NCBI RefSeq assembly: GCF_035582795.1
Contig: NC_134365.1
Coordinates: 220,799,887 to 220,863,886, forward strand
Source of the DNA: Mycteria americana
Lineage: Eukaryota; Chordata; Aves; Ciconiiformes; Ciconiidae
DNA: 64,000 bases
Direction of reading: 5' to 3'
A program made the position numbers and the translations under genes. Numbering within the stretch: the stretch's first letter is position 1; each line of letters begins with the position of its first letter. This document shows, one piece after another, positions 34,101 through 46,000 of this stretch. Below the pieces are notes generated by a model. It did not search any database and was not told the DNA's origin. It worked only from the letters and a program-made list of their open reading frames with translations.

Positions 34101-37100
34101 GTACCCAGGGACGGGGTGAGATGCTCCAGGAAGGAGGTGACTGGTAGCCCAAGATGGAGGTGACTGGTACCCAGGGACGGGGTGACATGCTCCAGGAAGG
34201 AGGTGACTGGTAGCCCAAGATGGAGGTGACTGGTACCCAGGGACGGGGTGACATGCTCCAGGAAGGAGGTGACTGGTAGCCCAAGATGGAGGTGACTGGT
34301 ACCCAGGGACGGGGTGAGATGCTCCAGGAAGGAGGTGACTGGTAGCCCAAGATGGAGGTGACTGGTACCCAGGGACGGGGTGAGATCCTCCAGGAAGGAG
34401 GTGACTGGTAGCCCAAGATGGAGGTGACTGGTACCCAGGGACGGGGTGAGATGCTCCAGGAAGGAGGTGACTGGTAGCCCAAGATGGAGGTGACTGGTAC
34501 CCAGGGACGGGGTGAGATGCTCCAGGAAGGAGGTGACTGGTAGCCCAAGATGGAGGTGACTGGTACCCAGGGACGGGGTGACATGCTCCAGGAAGGAGGT
34601 GACTGGTAGCCCAAGATGGAGGTGACTGGTACCCAGGGACGGGGTGACATGCTCCAGGAAGGAGGTGACTGGTAGCCCAAGATGGAGGTGACTGGTACCC
34701 AGGGACGGGGTGAGATCCTCCAGGAAGGAGGTGACTGGTAGCCCAAGATGGAGGTGACTGGTACCCAGGGATGGTGGTGGCTGGTACCAGTGGTGGAGAC
34801 GACTGGTACCAAGGGATGGAGGTGGCTGGTATCAGCGATGGAGACAACTGGGATTTGGGGATGGCGGTGCCTAGTGCCCAGGGATGGCAGTGACCGGTAC
34901 CAGGGATGGATGCGGCTGGTACCCAGGGATGGAGGTGGCTGATGCCCAGTGATGAAGGTGTCTGGTGCCCAGGGATGGCAGTGCCTGGTCCCAGGGATGG
35001 AGGTGATTGGTACCCAGGGATGGGGTGACATGCCCTGGGAAGGAGGTGACTGATACCCAGGGCTGGCGGTGGTTGGTACCGGGGATGGGGAGACGGGTAC
35101 CCAGGGATGGAGGTGACTGGTACCCAGGGATGGTGGTGGCTGATACCGTGGATGGGGTGGCTGGTACCCAGGGACAGAGTGACATGCCCAGGGATGTGGT
35201 GACTGGTACTCAGGATGGGGAGGACGAGTACCGGGGATGGGAGTTACTGATGCCCAGGGATGGGGGTGATTGGTACCCAAGGATGCCGGGAGCTGGTACC
35301 CAGCAAAGCAAGATCTTCCCCCGTCTGGTGGCTGCCATCCTCCGCCCGTGTGGCACAGAGCTGTGGAACCTATCGCTGAGCATCGTTTATCCCGAGGCGA
35401 AGGTTGGATGGGTTTGCTTTGAAAACCCTACAAAATCCAATCAAACCTCCTGCTTAAAAACATCCCGAGAGCAGATAATGTGATTTTTTTTTTCCAAGTG
35501 ATTTTCCTGCCAGAAACCGAGCGATTGAGGAAATAGGGGATTGGATGTAATGGCGTTATCCTATTTTAGATGATGGTGCCAGCCAGGGGCTTTTCCGGCT
35601 GCGCGAGCAAGTTTTACGTGTCGGGGTGATGCCGTTTGCTGCGGAGGTGTTCGCTCGTCACGTTGGGATGGACTGAAGTGGGTCCGGTTTTGTTTCTGCG
35701 CCTTTTTTTGCCAGGGTTTTGGTAGAAATAAAGCCAAGGGTGCATTAAAATTGTTAAGCTCGGGTGTTCGCCGTGCACTGCGGGCTGCCTGGGGCGGGGG
35801 ACTGTCCCCATGGGCCAGTGGCTCCCACTATGTCCCAGCTCCCTCTAGTGGGATCTGCCCTGGGAAGAAGCATCCATGGAAAGAAAAGGGGCAGAAATCT
35901 CAGTTCCCCCCAGTTTCTAACAAATTGGGAAAGGGGGTCTCAAGGAGGTGCCGAAATTCAGGCTGCTCCTAGCACAACCCTACTACGAGACCGCAGAGAA
36001 CCCCCCCCCACCACCCCAAGCAGTGCGGAGCATCGGGAGCCGGCGGCGGGGAAAAGCCGTAATGGGGGGGGGGGGGGGGGGAACAGCTTGTATTTATTTA
36101 TTCGTAAAATTTTGGCACATTTTGGAGGGGCGGGAATAATTTTGCTCGAAGCAGGGCTAGCTCCTCCTTCGGCAGCTGTGGGAAGGATGAGCTGGGAAGG
36201 CCCCAAGCGGCAAATCCCACTCCCCAAATGGTCCAAAACGCTCCAAATTTTTCCTAAAGCTTTATTTTTTTACCCCAAAGCGAAGTCTCAGGGTCAAAAT
36301 CCCCACTACCGCTCACCCAGTGTATGGCTGAGCCCTGGCACAACTCGTTACACCGCTGACCTCGGAGAAACCCTGCGTGTTGCAGGGCCGGGAAGGGAAT
36401 TTTGGGGTGAAACGGAGTCTCCGGGGATACGGAGATCCTTTGTGCTATAGGATGTGATTTTAGCATCCCAGCCGGGTGGTGACAGCACGTGTGACACCCG
36501 CCCGCACGTCCCCGGCTTCAGCGACCCAGTTCCCACCAGCAGCGGGAGTTGGGGGGGTGAGGGGGAGCCCTCGAAGTGGCTGCAAGCGGCATCATTAAGT
36601 GCACCGATGTGTGCACGGTCTCAGCCTGGGCTCAAGGGCCAGAGGTTGCCGTGATGGCCGGGATTCCTCATGGATAAATATCCCTGCTCTCCCTTTCCCC
36701 TAAAATGCTATTTTTTTCTTTAAAAAATGAAGTTTTTAGGAGTTTCCTCCATCGTTGCCTCTTTGTTTGCAGGGGGTGGAGGCAGGACACGATTTGCCGC
36801 GTCCTTTTTTTCGTATTTTAAGACGTTTTAAAATCCCCAGGGATGCTCAAGCTCCTCCTGAATTGCCACACTCGGGCAGGGAAAAGCAAAATGATGGATT
36901 TGCCCCCAGATTTTTTATTAAAAAATACAATAGAGCAGCCTAGGAGAGCTCCCGTCCTTCGGTGGGAGGCCAAGCGGGGTTGGGGGGTTTCCTTCCAATG
37001 CTGGAGGGAAAAACTGGGGGGAAAACCCCCTCTTAAATCCATCCTGGATTTGGGGTGCTGCCAAATCACCCCCCAAATCCCCAGTGCCGGATCCGCTCCA

Positions 37101-40049
37101 GCTTTGGCTTTTCGGGAGCATCCTCGTGATTCTGGCACAAGCCTTTGGGATGGGGGATGAACCCCTTGGCTCCATCCCAAGGGATCGGGATGCTTTTCCC
37201 AGGAGGGTTTGGGGTGTTTTTTTTGGGGGGGAGGAAACACCCAGGTTGCAAAAAAAAAAAAAAAATAAAAATAAAAAGGATTGTCCGAAAGGAAATCTAA
37301 AGGTGTTTACAAAGAGCCGCGCTGCTAAAAATAACCGGCTCATATTTTAGACGGCCCTAAAAATAGGCAGCGCTGTTGGAGTGGCCAAACACTCCCAGGA
37401 ATTTCCTGTGGGCTGCGGGCCGCGCGCAGGGGGGTCCGGGCTTGGCGGCCGACGGGGACGGCCAGCATCGCTCCGGCTTTTTCTTTCCTGGGTGACAGCG
37501 CGATAACCTCCATCGGGCCCCTCGATGCACAGCGGGATCCAGCCTGGCTTCTTCCCCGGTCCGGGCGGCGATGGGTTTAACCCTTCTCCATCCATCCTTC
37601 CTCCCTGGTAACATCCGAAGAGGTTGGGTGGGTTTGAGAGAGGTTTTTAAACCCATCAGCAGAAAGCTCAACCTTACCAGTAGACACTGGCGAATCTACT
37701 TGCGCAGTTCAGTGAAGGGATTGCCTCGAGGGGGTGGTTGGGGAGTGGGGACGGGGGAAGGACCCTCTGCAGATGGAGAGCTGGAGGGGTCCCTCCGCTC
37801 GCCCCGGGGACAGGCGATCCCGTGGGAGGGCTGGAGGGCGTCGCCGCGGGCGGAGCAGTCGGGTCACCGTCGCAGCGTCACGGCGTCGCAGCGTCACGGC
37901 GTCGCAGGCCGGCTGGGGCTGGGGTTGCGATTTAAATGAGGCAAGGATTGCAAGAGGAATGGGGTTGGGATTGCAACCCGGCTGGATCGGGGGATTGCAA
38001 CCCAAATGAGCCCGGGTTTGCAGCGCGGACGGACCCAGGACTGCAAACCAGATGGGTCTGGGATTGCAACGCGGATGGGCCCAGATTTGCAACCCAGCTG
38101 GGCCCAGATTTGCAACCCGGATGGGTCTGGGATTGCAACAGAAATGCATCTGGGATTGCAACCAAGAACGGGTCTATATGATTCTGTGATTCTGTGATTC
38201 TGTGAATTGCAATGCGGATGGGCCCAGGGTTGCAACCCAGATAAGCCCGGGATTGCAATGCGGATGGACCCAGGACTGCAACCCGGATGGGTCTGGGATT
38301 GCAACAGAAATGCATCTGGGATTGCAACCAAGACGGGTCTAGAATTGCAATGCGGATGGGCCCAGGGTTGCAACCCAGATAAGCCCAGGATTGCAATGCG
38401 GCTGGACCCAGGATTGCAACTCAGATGGGTCTGGGATTGCAACAGAAATGGGTCTGGGATTGCAACCAAGACGGGTCTAGAATTGCAATGCGGATGGGCC
38501 CAGGGTTGCAGCCCAGATAAGCCCGGGATTGCAATGCGGATGGACCCAGGACTGCAACCCGGATGGGTCTGGGATTGCAACGCAGATGGACCCAGGATTG
38601 CAAACCGAGTGGGTCTGGGGTTGCAACCCAGACAGGCCCAGGATCGCGATTGCAGCCCGGATGGACCCGGGACTGCAACCCAGATGGGCCCAGATTTGCA
38701 GCCCAGATGGGTCTGGGATTGCAACCAAGACGGGTCTAGAATTGCAATGCGGATGGGCCTGGGGTTGCAACCCAGATAAAGCCGGGATTGCAATGCGGAT
38801 GGACCCAGGATTGCAAACCGAGTGGGTCTGGGGTTGCAACCCAGACGGGCCCAGGATTGCAGCCCAGATGGACCCAGGATTGCAACGCACATGTGCCCAG
38901 ATTTGCAACCCAGCTGGGTCTGGGATTGCAACAGAAATGGGTCTGGGATTGCAACCGAGACGGGTCTAGAATTGCAGCGCGGATGGGCCCGGGGTTGCAG
39001 CCCAGATGGGTCTGGGATTGCAACCCGAATGGGTCCGGGGTTGCAACCTCGACAGGCCCAGGACTGCAACAGAAATGGGTCTGGGATGACCGTGGTGCTG
39101 CAGAAAGAGTCGCAGGAGCCGCTGCTTTGCAAACAGCCTCATTACCCCTAATGCGATTAGCTGTACTGGGTGCAGCGCAGGCACCCATCGTGCCCACGCC
39201 GGGTGCTGCGGGTCCCTCCTCCCTGATCCCAGTGAGGGGGTGTATTTAAGGCTGCTGCACCTCTCTTCTCATTATATGCACTGAGTTGGCCATTCTCTGC
39301 CATGCACCCTAGGGAGGGTGCCGGGCGGGGGGGGGCCGGGATGGGTGCATAGCACCCATCCCGGCCCCCCCCCAGCCCCGGCTCCCTCCCCGGGGGGGGA
39401 TGCTCATCATCCTCAGCACCAAGAGGAAATTTACTGGCTGCAATGGGAGGACACAGCCCTGCTGCACGCCGTTGCTGTGGAAACGGGGTGAGCGGCTAAT
39501 TAGATTTAATTAACGAAGCAGGAGGGGAGTGTTACAAACAGATCCGGGCAGGGTGCATCACCCGGCAAGCAGGGATGTGGGTGCTTGAGGTGATGATGGG
39601 GGGGCTGGGGGGGGGAGCAGGCTTGCTTCGTGCCTCAGTTTCCCTGTCTGCAAGGTCGGGGAAAGGGAGACACGGTACCCAGCAACCCCCCCCGCTGATG
39701 GGGATGGAGACCCCAAGGATGCTGAGCACCCCAACCCAGCATCATCTCTGCACACACACCCCCCACACCCCCCCCGCTCCCCAAAAATCACACGCCCCAA
39801 GAAAGCATCACCCCGTACAGCATCCTCCTTGGGCAAAACCTCTCCAACAGCATCCCCCCAGCAGGATCCGGCCCTGCCTGCATCCGCGCGTGTGTCTCTG
39901 TGTGTGGGCACGGCTCTGCCTCCGTCTCCAGTTGCTCTCGCCTGCCCGTGCCTCGGTAGCACCCGGGGCCGGGGACCCGCGTGCTGCCAACGGACGCAAG
40001 CGCACACCCGCTGCACGCATCCTGCAGCCGCTCTGCGGGAGGGCTTTTT

Positions 40050-40086
<37 letters not shown>

Positions 40087-43000
40087 GAACCCTATCGATA
40101 TAAATAGCTCCTCTATTTTATTTCCCTCTGCGCTGCATCCCAGTGCAGTGTTCCAGCTATTTTAAAGGGGGGACCTGGAGGGATATATATATATATATAT
40201 ATATAATTTTTTTTATTCCTTGGGCCGCGTGGGACGGACCGACCCCCGGGACCCGCATGCTGCAGATGGTGAGGACTCTGGCGCAGTTCACCATCGCGCT
40301 GGAGGACATGCGAGACATCGGGGACGGCATCGATGCGGCCTTCGCCGCCTCCGGGCTTGGCGGGGCGGCCGAGGAGCTGCCGGAGAAGGGTTGCGGCAGT
40401 CGTGGTGGTACCGAGGTGATGCGAAAAGGGATTGGGGGGGGGGTCCTGGGGATGGAGGGGGGGGGGGGTGTCTGGTGGGATGGGGGGGGTTGGGGGGGGG
40501 GGTGCACGGATGCATCATGTTTGGACACGTGTGCGCCCAGCAGAACCCGGCACCTGCAGGGTCTGGACCGCGATTGCCGTGGCAACGGCGCCTCCATCCT
40601 CATCCTCATCCCGCCGCCCCCGGGGTTCTCCGGATCGTGGAGAGGGGGGGATGCTCCCACCTGGAGAGGGTGATGGGGGGGGGGGCTGGTGCCATCACTG
40701 CCAACACCCCCCCAGTGCTGATTTACACCGCGGAGGCGTCGGCTGGTGGGGAAATGCCCCAATTCCCATCGCGGCGGGGGCTGATCCCGAGGGTGCTGAG
40801 CACCTCGGGGGAGGCAGGATGCGGCCGGGGTGCGGCGGGGGGGTCCCCAAGGAGAGCAGATGGAGACCAAAGCAACATCAACCCTGTGGGGGAAGGGCTT
40901 TGGGATGCAGCGGGGCGCATCCTGCCCGCGCCTTGGTACCGCTTCCCCCTGCCAGGATGGTGGGTTACCCCCGGCTCCTGCTCATCCCAGCAGGAATTTC
41001 CCCCCGCCGGGATAATACCGCTGCCTTAAAGGTGGAAAAAATCCCCTTGCCGACGGCTGGGCCTCATCCTGCATCTCCCCACCGCCGCAAAACCCCAGCC
41101 ACCGGTGCGGCGTGTGGTGCTGAGCCTGTTCAGCTCGCCGATCCGGCCCTTGGCTTTGGTCCCAAGCTGGGACAGCTCGGGAAAATGCCAGGAGCGTCAT
41201 ATTGAGGCGGGGAACTACAGGCTGTGAGAGCTTTGGGGAAACTGAGGCAGGGCAGGGAGGGTCAGGTGCTCTGCACCCCTAAAGCCCATCCTCCGGTGGG
41301 TGCCCTTCTAGCCCATAATTACAACAAATTAATCTGGCGGTGAGAGCGTTAATAAACTGCAGGCTGTAACAAAGAGGGGAGGTCTCAGCCGGCATCGCTG
41401 AGGCCCCCGGCATCAACGTGTTGGGGGGGGGCAGATTTCCTGGGGGGGGTTGACCCGTCACCGTAATATTTGGCTCTGGTTTCCTCCTTGCTTGGCTGAA
41501 AAGGCTGATAGCAGCTTGGTGGGTGAGTGGGGAAACTGAGGCACGGCTCTGTTCTCAAGCACCGAGCGGGATCTGGCCAGGATCCCTCTCCATTGCTCCC
41601 TGGGGACCACCAGGGAGATGGTGGCCTCTCTCTGTGGTGAAGATGGTTGGGTTCAAGCTTCCTTCTGTGGTTGCAGAGCGGCTTTGTGGCACTCGTGTCC
41701 CTGCTGGGAGCGGCAGGGGGGACACAGCCCTGCGTGGCCGGGGGACACAGCCTCATCCCACAAGGAGATGGGGGACATGGGGGTTTGGCGGCTTCAGCAA
41801 CCCCCGTAGCGGCAGCAGGTCAGGGGAACCTGGTCTCAACATGCTGTGGTGGCCGGGTGGGACATCTCTGCACCCAGGGCTGTTGCGGTGTCCGAGCACC
41901 CAGGACCTTTGGAGGGTCCTTGACCACAGGGGCTTTGGGGTTTCTGTGCACCTACAGCATTCGGGGTGTCCCTGCACCCAGAGCCTTTGGGGTATCTCCA
42001 TTAATGGGACGCTTTGAGGGTCTGTGCCCAGGTTCATTGGAGCATCTCCACGCCCGGGGCCTTTGGGGCGTCTCTATACCCATGGCTTTGGGGGTGTCCA
42101 AGCCTCCAGGGACTTTGGGGTGTCTCACACCCACAGTTTGAGGTGTCTCTGCACCCAAGGCCGTTGAGGTATCCAAGCACCCAGGGCTTTTGGGGTGTCC
42201 CTGCACCCAAAGCTTGAGGTGTCTCTGCACCCAGGACCTTTGGACGGTCTCCATGAACAGGACCACTGCAGTGTCTCCATATCCAGAACCTTGGAGCATC
42301 TCCTTTCCTAGGACCAGCGGAGTGCCTCTGCACCCAAAACATTTGGGGTGTCTCACACCCAGGGCTTTTGGAGCATCTCCACAGCCAAAACTTTTGGGGT
42401 CTCTCACATCCAGGGTCTCTGGAGAGTCTACGCATGCAAAACTTTTGGGATATCTGTGCACCCAGGGCACTTGGAGCACCTCCACACGCAAAACTTTTGG
42501 GGTATCTCTGAACCCAGGGCCCTTGGAGCATTTCTACACCCAAAACTTTGGGGGTATCTCACACGCAGGGTCTCTGGAGCATCTCTTTACCCAAAACCTT
42601 TGGGGTGTCTCACATCCAGAGTCTCTGGAGTGTATCCACACACAAAACTTTTGGGGTATCTCTGCCCCCAGGGTCTCTGGAGCATGGCTGCACCCAAAGC
42701 TTTTCGGATATCACTGCACCCAGGGCCCTCGGAGCATCTCGCACCCAGAACTTTTGGGGTGTCTCTGCACCCAGGGTCTCTAGAGCATCTCTGCACCCAG
42801 AACTTTTGGGGTGTCTCACACGCTGGGCTCTGGAGCATCTCGCCCCCAGGCTGAGCTGCAGGGGCATCCCCCCAGGTGCTGCACGCGAGAGGGGTCTCCG
42901 AGCCCCATCTGCTTCCCAAGACTGGCAGACCGTCCCACACCACCGCCTCCCCATGCCCCCCACCACCCCATTAGTCCCCCTCCTGCGGGGCCACAGCCCA

Positions 43001-46000
43001 GCGCTGGGGTGCCTGGGGTGCCGGGCGGGAGGCAAATTCCTACGGGACCGCTCCAAGTGGAGCCGCCGGAGAGACGCAGGGCGCCGGGACCGACCCATGT
43101 AGGGCTGTGAGAGCCAGGGCGGGCTCCTGACGCGGCCGTGGAGGAAACCAGGCGTCTCTGTGCGCTCGGTGTCATGTACTTCCTAATCCTCCCGGATTCC
43201 TCCATCGGGGTGGAGAGGGAGCGGAGGGGAGCTGGACGCCAGCCGGGCTCCTCCGGCGTTCAGCCTCCCCGCCGAGCCCCCGTGTCGGCACTGACACCCG
43301 CCACGTAGCTCCCCTCCGTCGTGTCACCCCAAAACTCATCTTGTCTTTCTTTCCACCCGGGCAGGACATGAGGAAACACGTCATCATGACGCTGCTGGAC
43401 ACGGAGCAGTCCTACGTGGAGTCCTTGCGCACCTTGATGCAGGTAACGCGGCACGGCCAGGGACGTGGCACCCCAAACCACGTCGTGGCGTGACCGTCTC
43501 TTGCTTGTCACCGTCCCCGGGACCCCAAGTCGGACCCCCTGCCATGGGTGTTCTGCCAGCACTGATTTGGTAGGGGAATGGACTGGGGACGGGTGGCAGT
43601 GGGGATGCTGGGGACAGCAGGACCAGAGGTGGGAGCAGCATAGCCATAGTGTCAAGAACGGGGTGTGGGGGTCACCTCTGTCCCCCAAATCAAGCCCATA
43701 ACATTCCCGGTGGGTTGTCACCTGGCGGGTATTGTGTCCCCAAGCCCCTTTCCGTGCTTGCCCCCCAAAAGCTCTTCCTCATGTTGCACCCCATCTCCTG
43801 GGCTGTTGCTGATGGCCATCCCATGACGGGGGACCTCTTACACCCCCCGTTCCCTTGTCCCCCCAATTTCTGCTCAGCGTCATACCTGCAGCCATGAGCC
43901 AAGGGTTTTTCTCAGTCCCCTTTTTTTTCTGAGCTGGTTCCAACCCCCTTGGAGCAGCCTGGCCGGAGGGTCCACCCCCCATTTCAGATGTTAATGAAGG
44001 TGTTTCAGAAGGTTAATGGTGGTCAACGCCCTGGAGACTAGGTCACGCTGGTGTAGGCGTGGGTTGTCCAACCACATCGCTGCAGGTGGAAACACCAAAA
44101 AATCAGAGCTCTGCTCTGCTCGATACGAAGGGGTGCCTGTAGGACATCTGCTGGGCATGTCCACGAGGGCATGGGGCACCCATCATTCCAACACCCAGCT
44201 TTCCCCATAAATCCCCTGCAAGGGTGCCCCCGTGGTGGACCCAGATGTGCTCTGCCAGATGTTGCTGCAGGAGGGAAGGACCCTTCGAGGCTGCTCCTAG
44301 TGCAGATGTTGGCTCGGAGGGGCGAGAGGACCCTGGCTCTGGGGCTTATTTTGGGGGAAGCTGTACAGGGTTTGGGGTCGGGTGGTGTCCCTGCTGGTCT
44401 TGGCATGGACAAAGGCTGTCCCATGGGCTGTGTCCTCCTCTGAGGTGGGACAGGAGGCTGGTTGGAGAGAGGACAGCCATGCTGATGCTCACCGGTTCCC
44501 CACTGGAGGTACTGGTTGGACACGGGTGGGAGCCACAGGGCATTAATACCTGAGCTCTTGCTCATGGGACACGTCCTGGCATGGTGCAACCAGGGGGACC
44601 TGGCTTTCTGGGGGGGATCACAGGGCTCCACATGCCCCCAGTGCCCTGTCTTAGCTGGGACAAGGTGCTTGGATCCGTGATGTGGTGGCATGTAGCATGG
44701 TGGCTACCAGGGACAGGGACCACCTTGGAGCATCATCTTCCAGCCAAGCCAGATGGTGCATGGGCAAGCCCTGCCTGTGCTCCTGATGTGCCAAGGCAGG
44801 GCTTGTCTCCATGCTCTTCTTCCCCATCTGGTCCTCGCTCCCCCAATTTCCTAGCGGGTGGGATGCATGGCACAGCCCAGCCCAGCTTCCGCTGGGGGTG
44901 TTGGCCACAGTAGGGCAGGTGAGGCAGGTTATGAGCCTCAGGAAGGATTTGGCCCTTCTAACTTGCGTTTTCACGAGATACCCACCGTCAGCCTGAGGAA
45001 CCTCATCCTTGCGGGATGACTCCTCCCTCGCCAGCTTGGATGGGGATGTCCAAAGCAGCTTCAAGGGGGGTCCTGTCCTCACCACTGAGCTCCGTGGTCC
45101 TCCCAGCATCCTGAAGGACACCAACACCCCATACTGGTTGGGCTGAGGAGGAGGCAAGGCTTGAGAAGACCTTCCTCATCCTGCATCCCTTGCAAATCCA
45201 GCTCTCCCATTCCCAGGGGCACTGCTCCCCTCCACAGCTCTGCCCCATGGGGGGAGGAAAGGGGTTTCATAGCAGAGCTGCCTGCCCAGCCTTGCAGAGG
45301 ACCTGCTCTTGTCCCACTTTTCCTACTGACCCTGAGCATCCCTCATTGGCCATTGCACAAGAGATGCTGATGGTAAGGTGGTCCAGGGTTTGACCCGGTG
45401 CCTCCACCCCGCTCAGTCCAGTCTCTCCTGGTCCCAAACACCCTAAATCCCACCAGGAACTCACCAGCTTTTGGATCTTGGGGTCATGGTGCTGTGATTC
45501 CCCAGCTGGGTCAGGCTCTATAGCAGATGGAGGTGACCAAGGCTCATGACAGCAAAGGTTTGGAGCCTCTCAAGGCCGTGGCTGGGGGACAGAGGGATGC
45601 TGTGCTTTGGGGGTTCCTCATGCAGACCTGCCCCGCTCCCCACTCTGCCATGGGGACGCACTGGGTGGGGTGAGACCCAGGGGGGCTGGGGTGCAAAACC
45701 TGCTGGGACCCAACACTGTCTGGTCCCTCTGATGGACCCCACAACCCAACATTCACTGGGGGAACCCCCTGCTGCAGGATGCCACCGATCCCCATATTTA
45801 CAGGGGTTGAAAAATTCATATCGAAGGGGTGGGAAAAGAAATCTATGGGGACCCCGATGCCTTTGCTTCCCCGCAGGGTTACATGAAGCCGCTGAAGCAG
45901 CCGGAGAACTCGCTGTTGTGTGACCCATCGCTGGTGGATGAGATCTTCGACCAGATCCCCGAGCTGCTGGAGCACCACGAGCAGTTCCTGGAGCAGATCC

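Noticed and set aside
33904-35280. 458-codon and 370-codon open frames on the minus strand
   Set aside because: They run entirely through the 66-bp minisatellite, whose period is a multiple of three. The products are 22-residue repeats ([11 protein letters not shown]-like) with no independent coding evidence.
37894-39250. 412-codon minus-strand frame and several plus-strand frames
   Set aside because: They are 23-residue periodic translations of the 23-bp array (3 x 23 = 69 bases).
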